This document shows positions 45,867 through 54,564 of a stretch of DNA of 64,000 nucleotides, one piece after another. A model generated the notes under the pieces. That model did not search any database. It saw only the letters and a program-made list of their open reading frames with translations, and was not told the DNA's origin. Origin of the DNA: Rickettsia sp. (GTDB lineage: Bacteria > Pseudomonadota > Alphaproteobacteria > Rickettsiales > Rickettsiaceae); assembly GCA_015657545.1 (NCBI GenBank), contig JADHZC010000011.1, forward strand, positions 131,488 to 195,487. The letters are read 5' to 3'. The number at the start of each line of letters is the position of its first letter. The first letter of the stretch is position 1. The position numbers and the translations under genes are program-made.

Positions 45867-46290
45867 TTTTGTTATTAGATTTATTGTTAGACATATTATT
45901 ACTATCAGAAGTATAGTTATTTGTGTTCTTATTCTTATAATCAGATGATTTAGCTAAAGTAGAAAATTCTTCAGAAATTTTATTGACCTTAAATACAGAA
46001 GTTCTTACGATTGAATCTATTTTATTTAAATGTTTTTGGATAGATAAAATTGTAGATTTGGTTTTTAAAGATAAAGCAAAGAAAATATAATGACCTTTTT
46101 TATATTTATTAATTGGGTATGAAAAATTTAATAATCCCCAAAATTCTTTTCTTTTAACAAATCCTAAGTTGTTTTTTTCTAAAAATGATTTCAAAGAATT
46201 AACTAAGGAGTAATTTTCATTAATAGATGAATCATATCTATTAATCACAACTAATTCATAAAAGTAAGAGTTCTCAACTAAATCAACCAT
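45859..46290 (-). CDS. rpsF: 30S ribosomal protein bS6
   Basis: The 143-residue protein begins with the bS6 strand YFYELVVINRYDSS and has KEFWGLLNFSYPINKYKKGH, matching the conserved WGkRkLAYpI-k-GhY pattern. The last 40 residues are an Asn/Ser/Lys-rich tail not needed for the fold. It is transcribed together with rpsR. The upstream 220-base gap contains a 23-base palindrome. Confidence 0.93.
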   Translation of the reverse strand: MVDLVENSYFYELVVINRYDSSINENYSLVNSLKSFLEKNNLGFVKRKEFWGLLNFSYPINKYKKGHYIFFALSLKTKSTILSIQKHLNKIDSIVRTSVFKVNKISEEFSTLAKSSDYKNKNTNNYTSDSNNMSNNKSNNKNG

Positions 46291-46400
46291 AATAAAATTA
46301 ACTATAATTTATAAATTTTTATCTAAAAAATAATTTGAATAAAAAAATCCTTTTCTTGCAGACCGCAGAATTATATCAAAATGAAAAAAGAATTACAATG

Positions 46401-46423
46401 ATATAGTAAATGATTTACTATAT
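46401..46423. repeat. Perfect 11-bp-arm palindrome upstream of rpsF
   Basis: The arms atatagtaaat and atttactatat flank a single G, 111 bases upstream of the rpsF ATG. It could mark the end of the lipA transcript or a control site for rpsF-rpsR. No T-run follows. Confidence 0.45.
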
Positions 46424-46512
46424 AATGAATTAAATTAATAAATTTTGTTTTGATATTAATTATTTATGTTATTATTCAATTTGAAAAGCAAATAGCTTGA
46501 ATTAAAGCATTT

Positions 46513-47409
46513 TTATTGAAAATTCACTTTTTTGTTTTTTAAATCTCTTCTTGCTAATTGAAGTTTTATAAAATCTTCATCTGCATGATAAGAAGATCTT
46601 GTTAATGGACTAGAAGAAACCATTAAAAAACCCTTTACTTTAGCCATTTTTGCAAAATAATCAAATTCTTCTAAACTCACATATCTTTGAACTGCGATAT
46701 TATTTTTTGTTGGTTGTAGATATTGGCCTAATGTCAGAAAATCTACTTGAGCTGCTCTTAAATCATCCATTGCTTGCAGTATTTCTTCATTAGTTTCTCC
46801 CATTCCTAAAATAAGCCCTGATTTTGTAAATATATCGTTATTTTTTTCTTTAATTTTATATAGCAAATTTAAGGAATGGAAATATCTAGCACCAGGTTTA
46901 ATTTTTCTATATAAAGAAGGAACAGTCTCAATATTATGGTTAAATACATCTGGTAATTCAGAAGACAAAATGTCAATAGCAGAATCTTTTTTGATGAAAT
47001 CTGGGGTAAGGATTTCAATGGTAGTAAATGGACTATTTTTCCTAATCTCTCTGATAGATTTTACAAATTGTGTTGCTCCGCCATCTGGCAGATCATCCCT
47101 ATCAACAGAGGTAATAACTACATGTTTTGCGTTTAGTTTGGATACAGCATTAGCAAGTCTTTCTGGTTCTTTTAAATCTAACAATTTTGGTTTACCAGTA
47201 TTAATATTGCAGAAAGCACATGATCTTGTACAAATATCTCCTAAGATCATTACTGTCACATGTTTTTTACTCCAACATTCTGCTATGTTAGGACATGCAG
47301 CTTCTTGGCAAACAGTATTAAGTGATAAATCTTTTACAAGTTTTAAAGTTTTGAAATATTCTGGAGAATTAGGAGCCTTTACTTTAATCCAAGAAGGTCG
47401 TTTTTGCAT
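46513..47409 (-). CDS. lipA: Lipoyl synthase
   Basis: This radical-SAM enzyme inserts two sulfurs into protein-bound octanoate. It has 298 residues from the ATG at 47409; a TTG five codons earlier is less likely. The auxiliary-cluster motif is [12 protein letters not shown] and the radical-SAM motif is [31 protein letters not shown] is conserved, and the auxiliary serine near the end, in [12 protein letters not shown], is the RSSY motif. All cluster ligands are present. Confidence 0.96.
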   Translation of the reverse strand: MQKRPSWIKVKAPNSPEYFKTLKLVKDLSLNTVCQEAACPNIAECWSKKHVTVMILGDICTRSCAFCNINTGKPKLLDLKEPERLANAVSKLNAKHVVITSVDRDDLPDGGATQFVKSIREIRKNSPFTTIEILTPDFIKKDSAIDILSSELPDVFNHNIETVPSLYRKIKPGARYFHSLNLLYKIKEKNNDIFTKSGLILGMGETNEEILQAMDDLRAAQVDFLTLGQYLQPTKNNIAVQRYVSLEEFDYFAKMAKVKGFLMVSSSPLTRSSYHADEDFIKLQLARRDLKNKKVNFQ

Positions 47410-47526
47410 AATTTGTAAAAACAATAGAATTATAATTTATAAAACATCTCTCCTGAAGAAGAGTTTAAGATTTTATCATGATGAAAGATATTTGGCTATT
47501 AGTTAAGATATAAAAAAATATATAAT

Positions 47527-48615
47527 TTATCCTATTTCTATTAATTGGACATCATTTATAATTTTTTTCAAATAAAATAAATCATTAGTGGTGATAAAAG
47601 TTTGAATTTTTGTAGATAAAATAAATTTCATCAGGAATTCTCTATGTTGTAAATCAAGATGTACAAAAACCTCATCTAATATTAAAATTGGATAAATATT
47701 CTTGCATAATATCATTGCGTTCACTTGAGCTATTATAATAGAAGTTAAAAGAATTTTTTGTTCTCCTGTAGAGCAAAATTTAGCAGGAATTTTTTTTACA
47801 GCATGTATCATAAAAAAATCTGCTCTATGAACATTACAAAAAATCTTATTACATAATTTATCATTATTTCTGTTTTTTTTTAATTCAAGTTGAAATTTTT
47901 CTATAAATTCTTGTTTTGAGAGTTCTTCCTTGAATAAATCGTTTTTATAAATAACAAAAAGCTTTGCTCTAGGAAAAAAATCATTTGAATCTAAAACATT
48001 TTGTAAAAAAGACATTATTTTTATTCGTCTTTTAAAAATATTGTAAGAATAAATTGAGATTTCTGCTTCAATAGAATCTAACACATGAGAATTGCCAGTA
48101 AGAGAATTCGATCTAAAAAATGATAATCTTTTGCTGTTTAGTTTTTCGTGTAATATTAGTTCTAAAACATGTTTTGGATCAAAATTTCCTATTATACGAT
48201 CTAAAAATTTTCTTCTATCAGAATTTGGAGCCAAAAAAATATTATGCATTTGTGGAATTAACCATATAATATTTACAATTTTAGTCAATTCAGAGTTTGT
48301 TATTTTATTACCATTATATAAAATTTTTCTAGATTTATTTACAAAAATATTTGAAATTTCTGCTTTTCCTAAATTACAATTTAATTTTATGTTAGATTGA
48401 AAAGAATTTTCCTCCATTTTTACGATATCTTCTAAAGTAGATTTACGAAATCCACGACCAGGAGCAAGCAAAGAAATTGACTCTAAAATATTGCTCTTTC
48501 CTCCTCCATTACGACCATGCAAAACGATTGATTGTTTATTAAAATCTAATTTTAAATCAAGAAAATTTCTATATTTATAGAGCTCTAAAGAATGAATGAA
48601 ATTTTTTTTGTGCAT
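47527..48615 (-). CDS. recF: DNA replication/repair protein RecF
   Basis: The 362-residue SMC-like ATPase loads RecA at single-strand gaps. Walker A is VLHGRNGGGKSNILESI near residue 33, the ABC-type signature region is around FCSTGEQKILLTSIIIAQV, and Walker B is PILILDEVFVHLDLQHREFL. It is diverged but complete. It lies upstream of lipA, with about 120 bases between them, on the same strand. Confidence 0.93.
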   Translation of the reverse strand: MHKKNFIHSLELYKYRNFLDLKLDFNKQSIVLHGRNGGGKSNILESISLLAPGRGFRKSTLEDIVKMEENSFQSNIKLNCNLGKAEISNIFVNKSRKILYNGNKITNSELTKIVNIIWLIPQMHNIFLAPNSDRRKFLDRIIGNFDPKHVLELILHEKLNSKRLSFFRSNSLTGNSHVLDSIEAEISIYSYNIFKRRIKIMSFLQNVLDSNDFFPRAKLFVIYKNDLFKEELSKQEFIEKFQLELKKNRNNDKLCNKIFCNVHRADFFMIHAVKKIPAKFCSTGEQKILLTSIIIAQVNAMILCKNIYPILILDEVFVHLDLQHREFLMKFILSTKIQTFITTNDLFYLKKIINDVQLIEIG

Positions 48616-48943
48616 AAAATCAACTCCAATATCTAAGAAATAATTTTTATATAAAAAACAAATACATGAAAATTATACTTAATTTAACTAGTTATACAAA
48701 AAAATAATATTTGCAATCTAGAGCAGATATTATAAAAAATCTTTTCTATCAATGAATTCCTAAATTTTTATATAGATTGTTCAATTTTAAAATAACAAAT
48801 TTGCAAAAAATTCATATTTGATTTTAGTTGATACAACAAAAAATGTTAATGTATTTAGCAACTTTCAGAATTAATTAGATATTTTCAATATTTTAATTAT
48901 GTTCAAAAAATTTTTTAGTTAATGTAAAAAAAATAATATTAAA
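48616..48943. other. Gene-free gap
   Basis: Very AT-rich sequence between recF and the decayed radA copy. I see no frame, hairpin with T-run or recognisable remnant. The recF promoter should lie at its left end. Confidence 0.4.
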
Positions 48944-49330
48944 TAATATTTAATTTTGATAGATGATCTACCAATAAAACATCTTGTTCTTCCAGATCGC
49001 TAGAATTTGGGCAATATATTTTTTTAAAGCCAAATTTTTGGGCTTCACTAACTCTTTTTTTACTATTTGGAACATTTTTACAACTCCAGAAAGTACAACT
49101 TCTCCCCAAAAGACGGAATTATTAGATATTGGTTTATTTTATAGGAGATATAAGAGCAGCAGCAACAGCTAAATTTGCTGCCCGGGTTCTTCACGAGTTT
49201 AAGACCTCCGACAACATTTAAATACATTTCATGAAGACTTAATTCATTTTTATATGATATTAGAAACAGCTAATATCATAATAATCTATTAAAATCCACC
49301 CTATAACTGATATTCTTGTTATATTCATTG
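48944..49330 (-). pseudogene. Decayed duplicate of the radA 3' end
   Basis: This stretch repeats the sequence at about 49338-49749 (the end of radA plus its downstream spacer) with many substitutions and indels. Read on the minus strand it gives SNNSVFWGEVVLSGVVK in one frame and, after a shift, a RadA-like VSEAQKFGF region. It retains a segment (LSGVVK) that is scrambled in the main copy. It has no start and is not expressed as a protein. Confidence 0.85.
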
Positions 49331-49474
49331 AGATATTATAAATAATATTTAATTTTGATAGATGATCTACCAATAAAAATCTTGTTCTTCCAGATCGCTA
49401 GAATTTGGGCAATATATTTTTTAAAGCCAAATTTTTGTGCTTCACTAACTCTTTTTTTACTATTGGAACATTTT

Positions 49475-50701
49475 TTACAAAACCTCCAAGAAGAACTCAA
49501 AAAAGGTCCCCCCAACTTCTCCAAAAAAGACGGAATTATTAGATATTGGTTTATTTTTATAGGCAGATATAAGAGCAGCAGCAACAGCTAAATCTGCAGC
49601 TGGTTCTTCGAGTTTAAGACCTCCGACAACATTTAAATACACTTCATGAAAACTTAAATTCATTTTTAATCTGATATTAAGAACAGCTAATATCATAGAT
49701 AATCTATTGAAATCCCACCCTACAACTGATCTTCTTGGTATATTCATTGTTGTTTTCGCTATTAAAACTTGTATTTCTGCAAATAAAGCTCTGGATCCTT
49801 CAATAGTGCATAAGATTGCATTTCCACTTATATTTTCTTTTGCTTGACTCATTAAAAATATTTCTGAAGGATTTTTTACTTCTTTTAATCCTTCACTGAG
49901 CATATAAAAAACTCCTACTTCATTTACGCTTCCAAATCTATTCTTAATTGCTCTAATTATTCTAGAATTACTAAAATGATCTCCTTCGAAATATAATACA
50001 GTGTCTACCATATGTTCTAGCATTTTAGGTCCAGATAACATTCCATCTTTATTTACATGACATGATATTATAAAAGCAATATTATGATTTTTAGCGTAAT
50101 TTGTAATTATGCTGGCACATAACTTAATTTGAGATATGCTGCCAGCAGAAGCTCCTATTTGAGAACTGAAAATAGCTTGAATAGAATCTATAATTACCAA
50201 TTTTAAATCAGCATTATTTTTATTTTCTTCTATTATTGACAGAATATTTTCAAGATTTGTAGAGTGTAAAACCGGTATCTCTTTTGAAGTATTTAGTCTA
50301 TCAGCTCTCAATTTAATTTGTTGAGCAGATTCTTCTGCACTTACATAAATGATATTTTTTTTATTTTTAGATAATTGACTAGAAATTTGTAATAATAATG
50401 TAGATTTTCCAATACCAGGTTCTCCACCTATCAGGATAATTGAAGATTCTACTAATCCTCCTCCAATAGCCCTATCAAATTCAGAAATTTCTGTTTTTAT
50501 CCTAGGGATTTTATTTAAAGCAATTTTTTCTAATTTTTCTACTTTAGGTATAATTGAATTATTTATTAAAGATTTATTTTTTATTTCTATTATTTCTTCA
50601 ATTACACTGTCCCAACTATTGCATTCTAGACATTTACCTGTCCATTTAGAGAATACTGCTCCGCAATTACTACAGATAAACTGTTTTTTAAGTTTATTCA
50701 T
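49475..50701 (-). CDS. radA: DNA repair protein RadA, C-terminus disrupted by frameshift
   Basis: RadA/Sms is a RecA-like branch-migration helicase. The 408-residue frame has the zinc finger CSNCGAVFSKWTGKCLEC, Walker A GGEPGIGKSTLLLQ, the KNRFG motif in RAIKNRFGSVNEVGVF, and most of the Lon-like domain. After NSVFFGEVG the frame runs into an unrelated end (GTFFEFFLEVL). The expected continuation (NSKKRVSEAQKFGFKK) is found in another frame down to about 49360, so the normal C-terminal 60 residues are lost. It is cotranscribed with surf1, overlapping it by 8 bases. Confidence 0.9.
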   Translation of the reverse strand: MNKLKKQFICSNCGAVFSKWTGKCLECNSWDSVIEEIIEIKNKSLINNSIIPKVEKLEKIALNKIPRIKTEISEFDRAIGGGLVESSIILIGGEPGIGKSTLLLQISSQLSKNKKNIIYVSAEESAQQIKLRADRLNTSKEIPVLHSTNLENILSIIEENKNNADLKLVIIDSIQAIFSSQIGASAGSISQIKLCASIITNYAKNHNIAFIISCHVNKDGMLSGPKMLEHMVDTVLYFEGDHFSNSRIIRAIKNRFGSVNEVGVFYMLSEGLKEVKNPSEIFLMSQAKENISGNAILCTIEGSRALFAEIQVLIAKTTMNIPRRSVVGWDFNRLSMILAVLNIRLKMNLSFHEVYLNVVGGLKLEEPAADLAVAAALISAYKNKPISNNSVFFGEVGGTFFEFFLEVL

Positions 50702-51398
50702 TAGATTTTGAATTCATATAGAAAAAAATTATTAAAGTAATAATAGAGAATAAAAACCATGTTATGGAATAACCTAGATGGTTATCTTTTAAAAAGACAA
50801 GATTTTCAATAGACAAAGGCTTTATAGGGCTATTTGAATCAAAATTATCTATTGATAATAAATAGTAATTATCTATATCTATATTCCAGAAAGATTTTGC
50901 ATCATCTTTACTTAAAGTAAACCAAATTTTAGAATTATTAGATGGAATAATGCTTGATTTGGCTTCAAATGGCATAGTTAATGCTTCGAAATACTGAAAT
51001 TTTTGACTATTAATATAATGATCTAGACTGGTATTTTTATCTATCCAACCTCTGTTAATGAGAAATTTTCTATTCTTAGTATCGTTAATAATATTGCAAA
51101 TATAGTTTCCATCTTTTTTTGCTCTAAATCCGTATCTAGCTCCATATAAAGGAAAAATTTCTTTAATTTGAGCTTTTACTAATATTTTACTATATAAAGG
51201 AATATTCTTTATTTTTTCATCAGATAGGTCAGAAATATCATAACTTTCCTTTAGTAAAGATGATTTAATATTATTTTTAATATTATTTTTTAATTTAAAT
51301 CTGTCTAATTGCCAAAAGCCTAATTTAGTAAAAATTGCTGTAAATGCAAATGTGATAATAAGAAAAAATATTTTACTTTTGGAAAAATTTTTTTGCAT
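50694..51398 (-). CDS. SURF1-family cytochrome oxidase assembly protein
   Basis: The 234-residue protein has membrane helices at residues about 10-26 and 212-230 around a periplasmic part, the SURF1 layout. Motifs are LGFWQLDRFKLKNN near the N-terminus, RKFLINRGWIDKN in the middle (the conserved vNRGWvp), and HLGYSITWFLFSIITLII at the end (yaiTWf). SURF1 proteins help insert haem a into cytochrome c oxidase. It lies between comM (1-base gap) and radA. Confidence 0.88.
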   Translation of the reverse strand: MQKNFSKSKIFFLIITFAFTAIFTKLGFWQLDRFKLKNNIKNNIKSSLLKESYDISDLSDEKIKNIPLYSKILVKAQIKEIFPLYGARYGFRAKKDGNYICNIINDTKNRKFLINRGWIDKNTSLDHYINSQKFQYFEALTMPFEAKSSIIPSNNSKIWFTLSKDDAKSFWNIDIDNYYLLSIDNFDSNSPIKPLSIENLVFLKDNHLGYSITWFLFSIITLIIFFYMNSKSNE

Positions 51399-51399
51399 T

Positions 51400-52935
51400 T
51401 TATTTTATGCTATTAGTGATTTGTACGTTTCTGAATCTCATTGCTTCAGACATATGAATTTTATTTATAGTTTGGCTATTTTCAAGATCTGCTATTGTTC
51501 TTGAAACTTTGAGTATACTGAGATAAGACCTAACAGAAAATCTAAATTTTTTATGTGCATTGGATAGTAAGTTTTTTGTTTCTTTATCTAAATTTATAAA
51601 TTTTTTTAGAATATCTGCATTAGCTTCGCAGTTTGTTTCAATGTTATATTTTTCATATCTCAATTTTTGTAATTCTCTTGCTTTACTTATTCTTTCTAAC
51701 ATTTTTTCGGAAGAAAAATATTCTTGCTCTTTTTCTTCTGAATTTTCAAATAAGTTAAAATCTTCTTCTCCTACTTCTGTTCTAATATCAAATCTATCTA
51801 TGATTGGTCCAGAAATTTTAGCTTGATAAGTTTGAGCGCATAAAGGAGCTTTGCTACAAGCTTTTTGTGGATCATTAAGATAGCCACATCTGCAAGGATT
51901 CATAGCAGCTACTAACTGAAATTTTGAAGGATATCTTATTTGATTTCCAGATCTTGCAATTAAAACTTGTTTATCTTCTATAGGTTGTCTTAAGGATTCT
52001 ATGACTTGATAATTAAATTCTGGAAATTCATCTAGAAACAATATTCCATTATGTGCTAATGTTACTTCTCCAGGGTGCATATTATATCCACTACCTCCTC
52101 CTACCATTGCTGCTTGAGTGCAATTATGGTGAGGAGATCTAAATGGTCTATCTTCTACTAAATATTCCTCTTGTAGATTACCTGTAATACTAGATATTAT
52201 ACTAGATTCTAAAATTTCTTTAGCATCTAGTTCTGGAAGTATGCTTACCATTCTTTGAGCTAACATGGACTTGCCAGTACCAGGTGGACCAAACATAATT
52301 AAATTATGATTCCCAGCAGCAGCTATTTCTAGAGCTCTTTTTGCTGTATATTGTCCTTTAATTTCTTTGAAGTCTGATTTAATTTTGTTTTTTTTCTTTC
52401 TTTTCAAAACAGGAGGAGAAATTATCTGCGCACCTTTAAAATGATTTATTAATTGTAGTAAATCTTTGGCAGCTACTATATTAGGATTATTTGACCAAGC
52501 GGCTTCATTTTTATTATCAAATGGACAAATTATTCCTAAATTTATAGCATTTGCTTCTATAGCAGCAGGTAATACTCCTCTAACTTTTAATATAGAAGAG
52601 TCCAAAGATAATTCTCCTAATATTAAATATTCACTAATCTCAGCTTGAGGTAAAATATCCATAGAAGCTAGTAGAGCAGAAGCTATAGCAAGATCAAAAT
52701 GGCTCCCTTCTTTTAAGATATTAGCAGGAGATAAATTAACAGTAATTTTTTTGCTAGGCATAGAAAGGCCTAAAGATGAAATAGCAGATCTCACTCTTTC
52801 CTTAGATTCTGCTATTGTTTTATCAGCCAATCCAACTATTACGAAGCTTGGAATTGCTTTACTTATTTGTATTTGGATTTCAATTTTTATTCCCTCTATT
52901 CCTTTGAAAACTATAGTGTTAATTTTTCTTATCAT
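51400..52935 (-). CDS. comM: YifB/ComM-family Mg-chelatase-like AAA+ ATPase
   Basis: The protein has 511 residues from the ATG at 52935 (an upstream TTG is in frame). The N-terminal Lon-like domain includes FVIVGLADKTIAESKERVRS and NLSPANILKEGSHFDLAIA. The AAA+ core has Walker A MFGPPGTGKSMLAQRM, FRSPHHNCTQAAMVGG, Walker B HNGILFLDEFPEF, and a zinc-type cysteine cluster near MNPCRCGYLNDPQKAC. ComM promotes branch migration during natural transformation where tested. It is the first gene of a comM-surf1-radA unit. Confidence 0.93.
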   Translation of the reverse strand: MIRKINTIVFKGIEGIKIEIQIQISKAIPSFVIVGLADKTIAESKERVRSAISSLGLSMPSKKITVNLSPANILKEGSHFDLAIASALLASMDILPQAEISEYLILGELSLDSSILKVRGVLPAAIEANAINLGIICPFDNKNEAAWSNNPNIVAAKDLLQLINHFKGAQIISPPVLKRKKKNKIKSDFKEIKGQYTAKRALEIAAAGNHNLIMFGPPGTGKSMLAQRMVSILPELDAKEILESSIISSITGNLQEEYLVEDRPFRSPHHNCTQAAMVGGGSGYNMHPGEVTLAHNGILFLDEFPEFNYQVIESLRQPIEDKQVLIARSGNQIRYPSKFQLVAAMNPCRCGYLNDPQKACSKAPLCAQTYQAKISGPIIDRFDIRTEVGEEDFNLFENSEEKEQEYFSSEKMLERISKARELQKLRYEKYNIETNCEANADILKKFINLDKETKNLLSNAHKKFRFSVRSYLSILKVSRTIADLENSQTINKIHMSEAMRFRNVQITNSIK

Positions 52936-53057
52936 TGTAATTATCAAATTTCTTTTTGTAAGAAGATCAGTATATAATCCTAAGGTTAGTTTTTCACTAT
53001 AAATATTATGTTTTAAGATGAAATAATTATGAAAAAAAAATTATCTTTTAAATTTTT

Positions 53058-53573
53058 TCAAGAATTAGAACATTCTATAGGTAAAATTTCATATTTATAG
53101 TGAAGAAAATTGTTTATGCAAAGATTATTTAAGAAAATCCATCCTAAGAATAATGTTTGAGGATCTTGATCTATATGAAGTTCTTGAACATGAATTAACA
53201 TAGATTTTTGAGATTTGAAGTTTTTTATAGAAATAATATGCTTAATCTTTAAATTATCTAAAAATATTTCTTCTCCAGATTTTAATCTGTATTCTGTTAA
53301 TTTAGAATTATGCTTATTTAAGATATTAAATTGCGCAAATTCTAAATATTGGACTTCATTGCTAGAAGCAATTGGTAATAAAGTGCTGAATTCAGCTATT
53401 AGTTTATTTAGGAAATTGTTATCATCATTTTCTAAACTATTCAAATTATTTATTAGAATTTCATCTAACATTTTTTCAGCTTCTATCCAATAATTTGAAT
53501 TCCCTAACTGAGAAGGATATACAAATAATATCAATGTACACAAAAATAATACTATTTTATTTTTTCTTCTCAA
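53058..53573 (-). CDS. DUF2155 domain secreted protein
   Basis: The 171-residue protein has a signal peptide (residues 1-26, ending before NSNYW). The C-terminal 90 residues match the DUF2155 pattern: LNKHNSKLTEYRLKSGEEIF, then LKIKHIISI, and FLGWIFLNNLCINNFLHYKY ending in a Cys near the C-terminus. The usual internal Cys of the family is not seen in the KHIISIKNF part. Function is unknown; it is periplasmic or lipid-free secreted by inference. It directly follows rpoH. Confidence 0.6.
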   Translation of the reverse strand: MRRKNKIVLFLCTLILFVYPSQLGNSNYWIEAEKMLDEILINNLNSLENDDNNFLNKLIAEFSTLLPIASSNEVQYLEFAQFNILNKHNSKLTEYRLKSGEEIFLDNLKIKHIISIKNFKSQKSMLIHVQELHIDQDPQTLFLGWIFLNNLCINNFLHYKYEILPIECSNS

Positions 53574-53597
53574 ATTTTTTACTTGAAAATAAATTGA

Positions 53598-54431
53598 TTA
53601 TTTCTTTGATAATGCTATTTTTTTAATTTTAGCAATAGCATTATTTTCTATTTGTCTTACTCTTTCTTTTGAAATGGAAAATTGTTCACTTAACATAGAT
53701 AATGTATGTGGTTTTTCTTCTAATCTCCTCGCGTATAAAATTTCTCTTTCTCTTTGAGATAAGCAATTAATTGCATTGAACATTAAATTCTTATTATTAG
53801 AATAATGTTCTTCTTTGATAAGGAGAGTTTCTTGATTATCTCTTGTTTCTGGTACTAGATCTATGATCTCTGTATTATTTGAGGAATCTTGATTAGCAAA
53901 TAATTTATTATTTAAAGATATGTTATTAATAAGAGGATATTCTTGTTTTTGGTTTTCTGATGAAATATCTTGATCGGTATTATTACTGTAATTTAAGAAT
54001 CCTAGTTTGTCTTTAATTTTATTACCAACAGAAGTAAGTTTTGAATGTAGTACTTTATTGCCTATTTTTAAAAGAGAACGAGATTTTAATAAAAATTCCT
54101 GAATAGCAGCTCTAATCCACCACATAGCATATGTAGATAATCTATACCCCAATCTATGGTCATATTTTTTAACAGCATTCATAAGACCTATATTGCCTTC
54201 TGATATCAGATCCAATATTGGACTGTTATATTTTTTATATCCCAGTGCAATTTTTACTACTAGTTTTAAGTGACTTGTCACAAGACGATGAGCTGACCTT
54301 AGATCCTTTTCTTCGCAGTATTTCTTGGCTAATAATTTCTCTTCTGAGTCTGTTAAAGAAGGGATATTATTGACTTTACGAATATAGTTATGAAGACCCT
54401 GTAAATTAGGATCATAAATAGCTGAGCTCAT
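53598..54431 (-). CDS. rpoH: RNA polymerase sigma-32 (heat-shock) factor RpoH
   Basis: The 277-residue sigma-70-family factor is of the RpoH type by size and by sequence. It begins NLQGLHNYIRKVNNIPSLTD, and region 2 reads DLISEGNIGLMNAVKKYDHR then YRLSTYAMWWIRAAIQEFLL. The RpoH-box region follows (KSRSLLKIGNKVLHSKL) and is diverged. Region 4 has LSQREREILYARRL and the helix-turn-helix LSMLSEQFSISKERVRQIEN. It directs chaperone and protease genes. In this window it is followed by the DUF2155 gene. Confidence 0.88.
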   Translation of the reverse strand: MSSAIYDPNLQGLHNYIRKVNNIPSLTDSEEKLLAKKYCEEKDLRSAHRLVTSHLKLVVKIALGYKKYNSPILDLISEGNIGLMNAVKKYDHRLGYRLSTYAMWWIRAAIQEFLLKSRSLLKIGNKVLHSKLTSVGNKIKDKLGFLNYSNNTDQDISSENQKQEYPLINNISLNNKLFANQDSSNNTEIIDLVPETRDNQETLLIKEEHYSNNKNLMFNAINCLSQREREILYARRLEEKPHTLSMLSEQFSISKERVRQIENNAIAKIKKIALSKK

Positions 54432-54564
54432 ATATTTTAATTTTAATTAATCTTTTAAAAGAAAAATAACAACATTAGACAATATAATACAATATAATAC
54501 AAAATTTTCTTTTTTCAATGACAAAAAACTTATTTTATTACATAGTAAAAATTATAAAAACTTT

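Noticed and set aside
49336-49584. 82-codon minus-strand frame after radA
   Set aside because: Its middle (NSKKRVSEAQKFGFKK) is the frameshifted RadA C-terminus, not a separate gene; it has no start signal.
54481-54500. Twice-repeated aatataatac as a double -10 promoter for rpoH
   Set aside because: The tataat hexamers are on the plus strand while rpoH is on the minus strand, so they cannot be its -10 elements; kept only as a 10-bp tandem repeat.
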